From NCBI GenBank assembly GCA_937897265.1, contig CALCPT010000319.1, positions 1 through 13,421 of the forward strand: a stretch of 13,421 bases of DNA. The letters are read 5' to 3'. The notes below the pieces were generated by a model, which was not told the DNA's origin, did not search any database, and was given only the letters and a program-made list of their open reading frames with translations. Within the stretch, counting starts at the first letter, position 1; every line of letters starts with the position of its first letter. Positions 1 through 7,709 of this stretch are shown piece after piece. The position numbers and the translations under genes were made by a program. This DNA is from an uncultured Alcaligenaceae bacterium. GTDB taxonomy: Bacteria > Pseudomonadota > Gammaproteobacteria > Burkholderiales > Burkholderiaceae_B.

Positions 1-1
1 T

Positions 2-1363
2 GCTCCAGCGTTGATTGTGCTCATGAACGTCTTGCACGCCGCGCTAGTTGGCGACCTCTCGCGTGCTGCCTTGCCCATCCACGGCGCGGTGCAAGTGATC
101 GGGCTCATCGCTCTTTGCGCACCGATCATCGTTTTACTGTTGGGCTTACTAGGGTTTCGCCAAGCGACTGTGCGTACCGTGTTGCAAAGCATAGTCACCT
201 ATCCACTGGCCTTCTACCTCGATATCGCAGGTATTTTGCTTGGTCTGTTAGATTGCCTGATCGGGCAAAATCGCTGGCGCGCCGTGTCTCGCGCGCACCG
301 TCACGCAACACCCCCCGCTACACTGTTTGGCGTGACCGCACCCGTTACTGCTTTTTTTTCTCGGATCTCCACCATGCTGCGCGCCGTACTTGTTTTTGCC
401 GTCGTGATTTTTGCTGTTGGCGTGCTGTATCGACCAAGCAGTTCAATTCCTGCCGCAGCAGTTTCCTGCACTGCGCAGCAATTTGATACCGATCCCTGGA
501 TCGTCCCGTTCAAGAGAGAGTCAAATTATTGCCCGAATACACCAACGGCCACTCCAATTGCTGGTAGCCGCTCAGGCAACTTTAAAGCGTTACGAAACGA
601 CACCTTCAAAACCATCGACCCAACCTACTGGGAGCGGATGGACACCACATTCTTTTGTAATCAAGCGGTATTTTCACCAAAAAATATCGTGCAAATGCCT
701 GAAGGCGGGATCAAGCTCAACATCGAACGCCAAGCCGCACAAGACCGTGCGTACACCGCCGCCGACCTCACCACCAAAGACACCCCAGAGGCCAAATTTA
801 AATTTGGTCGCTTCGAAACAGTCTTTAAACCCACCAAAGAGCCCGGTGTCGTATCCAGTTTCTTTTTGTATCGCTTTGATCCCTGGCAAGAGATCGACGC
901 CGAGTTTTTAGGTAACGATACGACTAAGATCTTGCTCAACGTTTTTTATAATCCAGGGCAAGACGGCGACCTCTATAACTACGGCTTGCGTGGCACCCCA
1001 GTCGTGATTGACCTTGGCTTTGATGCTTCTCTCGAGTTTCATCGTTACGCGATTGAATGGGAGCCCGATGAAATTCGCTGGTTTGTCGATGACAAACTCA
1101 TACATGTGCGTAGAGATGGAGCACCGACCCCGGTCCCTCAATTACCGATGCGCTTTCACATCAACACCTGGCCGATCTGCAGCGAAGAGCTTGCCGGCAA
1201 ATTCGCCCCCACTCGAGACTCAATGGGCTCTGACTTACAGTCGGTGACGATTTCACAATGGGTGCCACCGCCACAAAAGCGTTTGATGGATTTTTTAAGT
1301 TCGTTGAAATGGTGGGGCGGCAACACTGACTGGCGACAATCTGCGCCTTGGTTACAGCGGTAA
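2..1363 (+). CDS. Glycosyltransferase-GH16 fusion protein, C-terminal part (5' truncated by window edge)
   Basis: The reading frame is open to the left edge, so the true start lies outside the window. Numbered from the TTG at 11, hydrophobic helices lie at about 24-48 and 60-84, followed by a basic loop (86-121), a third helix (122-140) and a large domain (about 190-420). That domain is glycoside hydrolase family 16: the E-I-D-A-E signature falls at 294-298 within WQEIDAEFLG, giving nucleophile E294 and acid/base E298. The ExDxE form without the beta-bulge is typical of lichenase and xyloglucan endotransglycosylase relatives. The downstream FHRYAIEWEPDEIRWFVDD stretch is also characteristic. 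The N-terminal helices resemble the last membrane segments of processive family 2 glycosyltransferases, but the GT catalytic domain itself is not visible, so that part is inferred. The basic loop suggests a cytosolic side before the third helix and a periplasmic GH16 domain. A role in making and trimming a beta-glucan is plausible. Confidence 0.85.
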   Translation, partial: APALIVLMNVLHAALVGDLSRAALPIHGAVQVIGLIALCAPIIVLLLGLLGFRQATVRTVLQSIVTYPLAFYLDIAGILLGLLDCLIGQNRWRAVSRAHRHATPPATLFGVTAPVTAFFSRISTMLRAVLVFAVVIFAVGVLYRPSSSIPAAAVSCTAQQFDTDPWIVPFKRESNYCPNTPTATPIAGSRSGNFKALRNDTFKTIDPTYWERMDTTFFCNQAVFSPKNIVQMPEGGIKLNIERQAAQDRAYTAADLTTKDTPEAKFKFGRFETVFKPTKEPGVVSSFFLYRFDPWQEIDAEFLGNDTTKILLNVFYNPGQDGDLYNYGLRGTPVVIDLGFDASLEFHRYAIEWEPDEIRWFVDDKLIHVRRDGAPTPVPQLPMRFHINTWPICSEELAGKFAPTRDSMGSDLQSVTISQWVPPPQKRLMDFLSSLKWWGGNTDWRQSAPWLQR

Positions 1364-2980
1364 TCAATCTTCAACTTTCCATAGTTGCAAAAACAAATCC
1401 TCAAACACAAGCCTTGTCTTGACTTGATTATTTTTTTCTAACGCGTGGCGAAACTGATCGGTTGGGCTATACAAGTACACCGCACCTTGATGTGCAGGTA
1501 GCGTCCAAGTTGATTCTTGTGCAATTGGCACAAGCTGCAACTTGACTTCGGGCTTTAAGATATTTGCCAGCGCAAACAAATTGCCCGGATGATGCCGTTC
1601 TTGGTTACCGACAAGCAAAGGGCTCGCAGATTGATTCACGATCTGAGCGACCTCTGGCAGGCTGATGCTTAGCGATTTGGCCCATGGGGCTTGCTGCCGG
1701 GCATGCCTGATATTGGTGACCATCGCCAGCACAACAAGGCACAACACACTCAACCAAACCAAGGCTTTCAACACGCCGTTACGACTGTGCATACGCTCAG
1801 AAACCGAGGCCACGCTCACTCGCAGCAACGCCTGATCTAAGGCAATTGCTAGCACCGCAATCACACCCAACCACACAGGCATTAAATAACGCGCATTAGA
1901 CGAGCGAATTCCTCCAAACAACAAATCAGGCACCAAGAGCAACGAAGTTGGTAGCACAAGCAACAAGACGAGATAGAGTCGCGTCTCGCGCCGAGCGGAT
2001 CGCAACACCCACACCGCCGCACAGACTACGGCCATGGTGCACGTCACAGACGCCGCAATGGGCAACCATTGATCTTGTACAACGTCTGGCCAAAAATCAA
2101 AGATATTACGCGTGACGTTCAACGATAAAATTCTAAGCACAGCGGTGCGAGGGATCACGATCACCGACGACCAAGCCATTGAGGCGCTAAAGGCATCAAA
2201 GTTGCGCAGCAAGTTTAGTGCCCAAGGCAAGAACAGCAGGCCTACTGTACTCAAGCTGACGATAAAGCCGTATAAGGCACGCGACCATCGCAGACGCGTG
2301 ACACAGGCGACATACAAAACCTGAACCAATATTAAAGATAGCGTGGATAGCGACGTGTAGACAGCCACCAGCAGGCAACAACCATAAAGCAGCCAAGCGC
2401 GGCGTGCGGCTGACTCAGGCCCCACGCTTAAGCGCAGGGCACTTAACAGCGCTGCGCTTGAGGACAATAGGGCAAGCGACCATAAGGCATATTCGCGTGC
2501 CTCTTGACCATACAAAATGAATAGCGGCGATACGCACATCAACAACAGCGCTAGCGCAGCCGCCCGGCGACTGGCTGCTAACTCACGCAGCAGCCAATAC
2601 ATCGCCGGTAAGCTCAGTGCACTGAACAACACCGAGAGTGTGCGTAAGGCATACACCGAGTCACCCCAGAGGTCGACCCAGAGTTTGGCTAGCAGGTAGT
2701 ACAGAGGGGGATGCTGCGGATCATGGCGCGCCAGATCCACGATCAGCGCGAGCACCGAGGTCGCTTGCTGCACTTGCTGATACTGCAGCACTTGACTCAC
2801 CGCCATGACCTGACCGTGGTACAGGCCCTGCATTTGCGCTGCCATCGTTGCACCAGCCGCTAGTACCCGGGTCGCTACCTCGTCATGCCAAACGATTTTG
2901 TCTTCAAGACCATAGAGCCGAAGTAAAACGCCAAACAGCACCAAGCCCACGACCAAAACGACCGTCTTATTAGGGTTCAC
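1364..2980 (-). CDS. GT39/ArnT-like membrane glycosyltransferase (GT-C fold)
   Basis: This is an integral membrane protein of about 538 residues with many hydrophobic helices. From a GTG start at 2980, the first helix (6-23) is followed by a periplasmic-loop H-D-E motif (H32-D33-E34), then HDPQHPPLYY (86-95) and YGQEAREYA (157-165). These are hallmarks of family 39 dolichyl/polyprenyl-phosphate-sugar transferases (PMT/ArnT group), which move a sugar from a lipid-phosphate carrier to a periplasmic acceptor. The acceptor cannot be read from sequence. The start is uncertain: the frame stays open upstream to 3208 over the divergent binding-protein gene, but that extension has no membrane-protein character. 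GTG 2980 or TTG 2992 are the sensible starts, and neither has a clear Shine-Dalgarno. Its stop codon directly abuts the stop codon of the GH16 fusion gene on the opposite strand. Confidence 0.85.
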   Translation of the reverse strand: MNPNKTVVLVVGLVLFGVLLRLYGLEDKIVWHDEVATRVLAAGATMAAQMQGLYHGQVMAVSQVLQYQQVQQATSVLALIVDLARHDPQHPPLYYLLAKLWVDLWGDSVYALRTLSVLFSALSLPAMYWLLRELAASRRAAALALLLMCVSPLFILYGQEAREYALWSLALLSSSAALLSALRLSVGPESAARRAWLLYGCCLLVAVYTSLSTLSLILVQVLYVACVTRLRWSRALYGFIVSLSTVGLLFLPWALNLLRNFDAFSASMAWSSVIVIPRTAVLRILSLNVTRNIFDFWPDVVQDQWLPIAASVTCTMAVVCAAVWVLRSARRETRLYLVLLLVLPTSLLLVPDLLFGGIRSSNARYLMPVWLGVIAVLAIALDQALLRVSVASVSERMHSRNGVLKALVWLSVLCLVVLAMVTNIRHARQQAPWAKSLSISLPEVAQIVNQSASPLLVGNQERHHPGNLFALANILKPEVKLQLVPIAQESTWTLPAHQGAVYLYSPTDQFRHALEKNNQVKTRLVFEDLFLQLWKVED

Positions 2981-3054
2981 ATGAATAGACAAAGCAACAC
3001 CACGCGCACAAAATCGCAGAGTATCAGAACTACAAGAAAACACGGGATAACCCC

Positions 3055-4083
3055 ATGATTGACATCTCTTTTGCCAAGGCGTGGATGACCATTGGCGCGC
3101 TTTTGCTTGCGCCTCTTCTCGCCGTTGCCCAACAGACTGCACCCGCAGGTCTAGCAAACACAACTGTTGCCGCAAACCAGGCCAGCCCAGCGTGGCCGAC
3201 CAAGCCAATTCGTATTGTCGTACCCTTTGGCGCGGGGTCGTTTACAGATATTGCAGCGCGCACAGTTGGGGCCGAACTCTCGACTAAGCTTGGGCAGCCC
3301 ATTATTGTCGAGACCAAAGGTGGTGCAGGTAGCACCTTGGGTACCGATCTAGTCGCCAAGGCAGCGCCTGATGGCTATACCTTTTTAGTGACCGACAACT
3401 CGTTTGCGGTGTCCTCGGCGCTGTATGAAAAGCTGCCTTATTCACCGAAAGACCTGGTGCAAGTATCGTTACTCGCCGACGCCCCTGCGGTCTTAGTCGG
3501 CCGTCCGGGCTTAGCCGCTAAAACGCTCAAAGACGTCGTTGAACTTGCGCGCAATAATCCCGACAAACTGACCTTTGGCTCAGGCGGACAAGGCTCATCG
3601 GCTCAGTTGGCAATGGAAGCCTTCTTATTGCAAAACAAACTGCAACTCGTGCACGTACCCTTTAAGGGCATCGCGCCGGCCTTGATGGAGGTTGCGGCAG
3701 ATCGGGTCGACATCGCCATCAGCAGTGTGGGCACCGCAAGCCCCTATATCAAAGATGGCCGACTACTTGGCTTGGCCGTAAGCAGCGAAAAACGCCACCC
3801 CAACATGCCAAACGTACCGACGTTCACTGAGGCGGGCTTTTCTAACTACAAGATGATGTATTGGTTTGGCATGATGGCGCCAGCCGGTACGCCGCCTGCG
3901 ATCATTGACCGCATGCAAAAAAAGATCGTTCAAGCCGTTGCCACCCCAAAAGTGATTGAGGTGTTCGCTACAACTGGTGTGCGGGCTGTATCAACCTCAT
4001 CCGCTACGTTTACCAAGATGGTACAAAGCGAAACGGCCTTATGGGCTGAAGTCATTACACGCGCAAAGATCCAGCCCGAATAG
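3055..4083 (+). CDS. Bug/TctC family tripartite tricarboxylate transporter substrate-binding protein
   Basis: This is a periplasmic solute-binding protein of 342 residues, the usual family length. A Sec signal peptide (about 1-25) ends in AVA before QQT, with likely cleavage after A25. The mature protein shows the Bug/TctC pattern: WPTKPIRIVVPFGAG near 52-66, GGAGSTLGTD near 91-100, AAPDGYT near 105-111, YDP-type YSPKD near 130, HVPFKG near 199-204, and MMAPAGTP before the last helices. Family members bind carboxylates (citrate, phthalates, nicotinate and others) and pass them to TctA/TctB membrane subunits. No TctAB genes are in the window, as is common for orphan Bug proteins in Burkholderiales. 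The ATG at 3055 has a weak GGGA upstream; ATG 3085 is an alternative start that keeps the hydrophobic core. The position before an aldolase and a lactonase-like hydrolase suggests the ligand is that pathway's substrate. Confidence 0.93.
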   Translation: MIDISFAKAWMTIGALLLAPLLAVAQQTAPAGLANTTVAANQASPAWPTKPIRIVVPFGAGSFTDIAARTVGAELSTKLGQPIIVETKGGAGSTLGTDLVAKAAPDGYTFLVTDNSFAVSSALYEKLPYSPKDLVQVSLLADAPAVLVGRPGLAAKTLKDVVELARNNPDKLTFGSGGQGSSAQLAMEAFLLQNKLQLVHVPFKGIAPALMEVAADRVDIAISSVGTASPYIKDGRLLGLAVSSEKRHPNMPNVPTFTEAGFSNYKMMYWFGMMAPAGTPPAIIDRMQKKIVQAVATPKVIEVFATTGVRAVSTSSATFTKMVQSETALWAEVITRAKIQPE

Positions 4084-4106
4084 TGCAATCGTCATTCTGA
4101 ATGCAT

Positions 4107-4129
4107 CGCAGATGGCTTCGCCATATGCG
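4107..4129 (+). promoter_or_regulatory. Intercistronic stem-loop after the TctC-type gene
   Basis: The arms CGCAGATGGC and GCCATATGCG form a 10-bp stem with a single mismatch around a TTC triloop. No T-run follows, so it is not a canonical intrinsic terminator. Its position between a binding-protein gene and two enzyme genes fits a transcript-stabilising or partial-attenuation hairpin, which would give more binding protein than enzymes. That function is inferred. Confidence 0.5.
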
Positions 4130-4177
4130 TTGTCTGCAGGGTACGATTAGTTATCCAAACAAAAAAGGTCATCACAC

Positions 4178-4969
4178 ATGGAAAACACACTCAAAGCCCG
4201 CCTCGCAGCAGGCGAAGTCTCGTTATGTATTGGCTTGCGCCAATCGCGTACGGTTGATATTGGTCCCTTGGTTGCAGCGGCCGGCTTTGATTGCTTGTAT
4301 GTCGATATGGAACACAGCCCGATTGGCTTTGAAGCCACCTCGGCAATTTGCATCACCGCAATCGCTTACGGTGTCACAGCGCTGGTGCGCGTGCCCGGCC
4401 ATCTTGGGCAAGATATCTCGCGGGTACTGGATGGTGGCGCGCAAGGCGTGATTCTTCCGCACGTCAATACACCCGAGCAAGCACGCAGCATCGTGTCATA
4501 CGCCAAGTACCCGCCGCTTGGGCATCGTTCGGTCATGGGCGCAGGGCCTGCTACTGCTTACAAGGCGATGCCCCTGGCCAAGGTCAACGAGTCGGGTAAC
4601 GCTGACACGATGGTCATCATCATGCTTGAAACCCCCGAAGGCATTGCCAACGCCGAAGCCATCGCAGCGATACCCGGCGTGGATATGCTATTGATCGGCT
4701 CAAATGATCTTTGTACTGAGATGGGTATCCCAGGGCAGCTGCGCCATCCGAAGCTTCTTGAGGCTTATCAAACAGTTGCTAAGGCCTGCAAGAAGCACAA
4801 CATCGCCATGGGCATCGGCGGCATCCGCGGCGACACTGAATTACAAACACAGTTGATTGAACTGGGCGCCAAATTTTTGATTGCTGGCAACGACACGGCC
4901 TATCTGGCTGCTGCTGCCAGCAAAGACGCCGCGGCCTTGCGAGAGCTGATTGGTGCGATGAAGACGTAA
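4178..4969 (+). CDS. HpcH/HpaI family aldolase
   Basis: A class II, metal-dependent aldolase of 263 residues, close to the length of HpaI and GarL. These enzymes cleave 4-hydroxy-2-oxo acids to pyruvate plus an aldehyde. The active site is complete: D43-M-E-H46 corresponds to the catalytic Asp/His pair, R71 (in LVRVPG) to the substrate arginine, and E151 (LETPEG) and D177 (GSNDL) to the two metal ligands. GAQGVILPHVNT (87-98) and the RS-GAGPA region are also typical. The ATG at 4178 follows an AAAAGG Shine-Dalgarno ending at 4168, 9 nt upstream. The protein is cytosolic. Its exact substrate is not readable: 4-hydroxy-2-oxoheptanedioate (aromatic catabolism) and 5-keto-4-deoxy-glucarate (sugar diacids) are both handled by this family. 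It lies 41 bp before the LigI-like hydrolase and is probably in the same transcript. Confidence 0.92.
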   Translation: MENTLKARLAAGEVSLCIGLRQSRTVDIGPLVAAAGFDCLYVDMEHSPIGFEATSAICITAIAYGVTALVRVPGHLGQDISRVLDGGAQGVILPHVNTPEQARSIVSYAKYPPLGHRSVMGAGPATAYKAMPLAKVNESGNADTMVIIMLETPEGIANAEAIAAIPGVDMLLIGSNDLCTEMGIPGQLRHPKLLEAYQTVAKACKKHNIAMGIGGIRGDTELQTQLIELGAKFLIAGNDTAYLAAAASKDAAALRELIGAMKT

Positions 4970-4997
4970 AATCAAACCTTTACCTTTTGCTATTCGC

Positions 4998-5002
4998 CGG
5001 AG
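4998..5002 (+). promoter_or_regulatory. Ribosome binding site fixing the GTG start of the amidohydrolase
   Basis: CGGAG lies 8 nt before GTG 5011. It favours that start over the in-frame TTG at 4987, which has no comparable site. Confidence 0.6.
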
Positions 5003-5010
5003 CCCCTCTC

Positions 5011-5877
5011 GTGTCTTTTGATTTAAACGAAAAAGTTGCCTTTACTGCGCCCGCTAACGCCTGCGATGCGCACTTTCATGTGTTCGGCCCGGCCGACAAA
5101 TACCCGTATGGCTCTGATCAGTTACGCTACGCGCCACCACTCGCACCTCTGTCTGAATATCTACAGTTAGCCAAACACCTTGGCCTCACGCGTTATGTGT
5201 TTGTGCAACCAAGTGCCTACGGCCGCGATAACAGTTGCATGCTCGACGCCATGCGCGAAGTTGGCATTACCCAATCGCGCGGCATCGTTGATATCGATGA
5301 AGATGCGCCTGATTCATTGTTGGCTGAGATGGACGCACTTGGCGTACGCGGCGTACGCATCAACTACAGCCCAATTCATCCCTACGAGCCCGGCTTATCT
5401 AAAAAAATGCAGCCACGCATCGAGCGCATTGCCGCACGTTGCAAAGAGTTAGGTTGGCACCTTGATTTCTTGCTACCCGGTTGGCTCACCACCGAAATGA
5501 TCCCGTTGATGAAGACGCTACCCGTGCCGTTTTCAATGGCGCATATGGGGATGAATCTTGCCAAAGATGGCCCCGAAGCACCCGGTTTTAAAGCTCTGCT
5601 CGACTTGATGAACTACGGCGATCGCAAAGCGTACGTCAAGTTCACTGGTATCTATCGTATGTCTAAAGTCCCTAACTTTACCGACTCAGATGCGATGGCC
5701 CAGGCTCTGATCAAAGCGGCCCCTGATCGCATCATCTGGGGCAGCGATTATCCGCATCTATCGTTTGGCGAGAACAGCTCGATTGAGTTGTTTAATCTTT
5801 TGGCACGCTGGACGAACGATGAAGGCGTGCGCAAATTGATTCTTGCCGATAATCCGGCAAGGTTGTTTGGGTATTGA
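5011..5877 (+). CDS. Amidohydrolase-superfamily protein, LigI / COG3618 type (lactonase-like)
   Basis: A TIM-barrel hydrolase of 288 residues from GTG 5011. The strand-1 H-x-H is H21-F-H23 in DAHFHVFGP, a barrel histidine is H178 (AHMGMN), and the strand-8 aspartate is D246 in WGSDYPH. This set matches 2-pyrone-4,6-dicarboxylate lactonase (LigI) and D-galactarolactone isomerase, which belong to the same group. Arginines R113 and R116 (RGVRINY) could hold a carboxylate substrate. The end, LADNPARLFGY, is the standard C-terminus of the family. It has no signal peptide and is cytosolic. Together with the TctC-type protein and the aldolase it suggests uptake of a cyclic or lactonised carboxylic acid, ring opening, then aldol cleavage. 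Whether the substrate is an aromatic-derived pyrone or a sugar-acid lactone is open. Confidence 0.87.
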   Translation: MSFDLNEKVAFTAPANACDAHFHVFGPADKYPYGSDQLRYAPPLAPLSEYLQLAKHLGLTRYVFVQPSAYGRDNSCMLDAMREVGITQSRGIVDIDEDAPDSLLAEMDALGVRGVRINYSPIHPYEPGLSKKMQPRIERIAARCKELGWHLDFLLPGWLTTEMIPLMKTLPVPFSMAHMGMNLAKDGPEAPGFKALLDLMNYGDRKAYVKFTGIYRMSKVPNFTDSDAMAQALIKAAPDRIIWGSDYPHLSFGENSSIELFNLLARWTNDEGVRKLILADNPARLFGY

Positions 5878-5941
5878 TAATGACTGAAGTGCAAGATGTC
5901 GAGCACCTCGCGCCAAGTTCAATTCTTAGAAAACAATCGAC

Positions 5942-5947
5942 AGAGGA
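5942..5947 (+). promoter_or_regulatory. Ribosome binding site deciding the start at 5956
   Basis: AGAGGA lies 8 nt before ATG 5956, directly ahead of a signal peptide. The frame also has an upstream start at 5896, but it would bury the signal peptide behind 20 extra residues, so 5956 is preferred. Confidence 0.7.
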
Positions 5948-5955
5948 TCTTTGAT

Positions 5956-7689
5956 ATGCCACGAATGGCTCTGCTCTTCCGCCAATTCTTGTTCGGACTA
6001 ACCATCTTGCCTTTAACAATCCACGCGGCCAATACTGACTATGATGGAGCGTGGGATGTAGTCGCAAATTGCGGGGTAAATGCCTCTAATGGACGGCCTG
6101 GCTTTAGCTCAAGGCTTGAGTGGAACATTAAACACGGCAAAATTCAAGAGGTGCAAGTCCATCGCAACGCGAGCCCGCGCGAACAAACGACTTGGGATGG
6201 AGCCGTTCGAGAGGGGCGAGTAGAACTGGTCGGTGTTGGTACGCGCGAGCCTAGCGACAAATGGACTTGGCGACTCAGTGGTTCGGCCATCAACAATCGC
6301 CTCATCAAACTCAGCGGTGCAATGGTAGCCGGAGACCGACACCTTCGTGACTGTTCGATTGAAATGTCCTTGCGGGAGCCTCAACCGATCAGCCTAGCTG
6401 GACGAGCAATCAGTCAAAGCCAAGTCAATAGCCCCCCAACCTCTCAAGCCGATGCGACCTCCGCGACAACAAACCCCAAAAATCCAGCCAGCGTCACCTC
6501 TCTTAAAGAACCGCTTCCGATTGTGCAAGAGTCGGTTGGTGTACAAACGGTTATTGCAGAAGGCATAGGCAAAGACTTGCCAAGCGCTAGCCAAAATGCA
6601 GCTCAAAATGCATTGATCAACGTGGTGGGATCATTTATCGATGCAGCCAAACTGCTTGAAAAGCGCACCACCATTGAAGAAGGGATTCGAACCCAAACCT
6701 CCCAAATACGCAGCGATGTCAAAGAATACTCTCAAGGCACGATCAAATCTTTTGAGATTGAGTCGCTATCGACGCAAAATGGATTAACGCGCATCACCGC
6801 AAAAGTATCTGTACGCGTCGAGGACTTCCGAGCTTATGTTAAAAAACTAGCCGAAGGAACCGTTAGTGTAGACACTAGTCTGTTTGCCAAAATTACCACC
6901 GAGCAAAAGCAAAATCAGAATCGCGTCGCCTTTTTAACCGAGAACGTTTTTCTTCCAGTACAACGCGGCGAGGTGATTGTTCTGAATGTCGGTGCGCCCG
7001 TTCCGATTTCGCAGGCAGACCTGTCGCGCGAAGAGAGAAAGCTTGCTGGTGAATTAGAAAAAAATTATGGCGCCAGTAGCGTTGTCACGTTCGATGTTGC
7101 CATGTCACTGAACCCAGATTTTTGGGTCAATATGAGCAAAACCCTGCAATCGATTTCGACCAAGTCGGTAAAAAAACAAATCTCGGATAATCAAGTCAAC
7201 AATCTTCCGGCAACGTTGCACCAATTCTGCCAAACGGAATTTCATCCCGTTCCAAAAAGCGATTTTTGCGCTGCAATATTATCCAAAGACGACAAGACCA
7301 ACTGGCTGCAATTGCATTTTGCAACCGGTATACACATTGATCTCGAAAAAGCTGTGCCCTGGTGGTTTAAAACTGATCCAAAAAGTCCGCTAACTCGGCC
7401 CACCCTTGCCATTAGTCTGATCGATTCTGCTGGTCAGAATCTTCAACTCGAGGAGTTAGACACCACTCCTCACTCACGTAGTGGCCTAATCAGAAACGAT
7501 AAGATGATCGTATACAGTCTAGACCGTAACAACTCCTCTACGATTCCGTGGTCACTTACATCAACATTACCGACACCTTACCCGACGATTTTTCAACAAG
7601 GTAAGTTTAGAGTCATGCTAGCCGTCAACACGGAAGCACTACGTGACACTCGAAAAATAAATGTTAAATTGCAACGACGCGCCCCCTAA
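5956..7689 (+). CDS. Exported protein of unknown function with an LPP20/FlgT-like central domain
   Basis: This 577-residue protein begins with a Sec signal peptide (1-24, ending IHA before ANT). Residues about 27-137 form an N-terminal beta-rich domain opening with YDGAWDV, with cysteines C39 and C133 that could pair in the periplasm. A Ser/Thr/Pro/Ala-rich linker (about 140-185) follows. The next segment (about 198-300) has the pattern seen in LPP20 lipoproteins and the FlgT N-domain: an EGIGKDLPSASQNA helix, VVGSFIDA, an IEEGIRTQ stretch, then KEYSQGTIKSFEI and RITAKVSVRVEDF. The remaining 270 residues match nothing I recognise. There is no lipobox. Stop to next start is 20 bp, so it is probably co-transcribed with the following signal-peptide protein, which shares the LPP20-like pattern. 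The family assignment rests on pattern recognition only, and the function is unknown. Confidence 0.85.
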   Translation: MPRMALLFRQFLFGLTILPLTIHAANTDYDGAWDVVANCGVNASNGRPGFSSRLEWNIKHGKIQEVQVHRNASPREQTTWDGAVREGRVELVGVGTREPSDKWTWRLSGSAINNRLIKLSGAMVAGDRHLRDCSIEMSLREPQPISLAGRAISQSQVNSPPTSQADATSATTNPKNPASVTSLKEPLPIVQESVGVQTVIAEGIGKDLPSASQNAAQNALINVVGSFIDAAKLLEKRTTIEEGIRTQTSQIRSDVKEYSQGTIKSFEIESLSTQNGLTRITAKVSVRVEDFRAYVKKLAEGTVSVDTSLFAKITTEQKQNQNRVAFLTENVFLPVQRGEVIVLNVGAPVPISQADLSREERKLAGELEKNYGASSVVTFDVAMSLNPDFWVNMSKTLQSISTKSVKKQISDNQVNNLPATLHQFCQTEFHPVPKSDFCAAILSKDDKTNWLQLHFATGIHIDLEKAVPWWFKTDPKSPLTRPTLAISLIDSAGQNLQLEELDTTPHSRSGLIRNDKMIVYSLDRNNSSTIPWSLTSTLPTPYPTIFQQGKFRVMLAVNTEALRDTRKINVKLQRRAP

Positions 7690-7698
7690 AATAGTCTT

Positions 7699-7702
7699 GG
7701 AG
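7699..7702 (+). promoter_or_regulatory. Ribosome binding site for the 231-residue exported protein
   Basis: GGAG sits 7 nt before ATG 7710, inside the 20-bp gap after the previous stop, supporting translation of both genes from one mRNA. Confidence 0.6.
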
Positions 7703-7709
7703 ACCGATC

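Noticed and set aside
301..911. Several 60-166-codon frames on both strands inside the GH16 fusion gene
   Set aside because: They are alternative-frame shadows of a protein with strong domain evidence.
2981..3208. Upstream extension of the GT39 reading frame over the divergent tctC-type gene
   Set aside because: The extra residues are not membrane-like and lie antisense to a well-supported signal peptide; no ribosome site supports an upstream start.
5896..5955. Upstream start at 5896 for the 577-residue exported protein
   Set aside because: It would place 20 polar residues ahead of a clear signal peptide, while AGAGGA at correct spacing supports ATG 5956.
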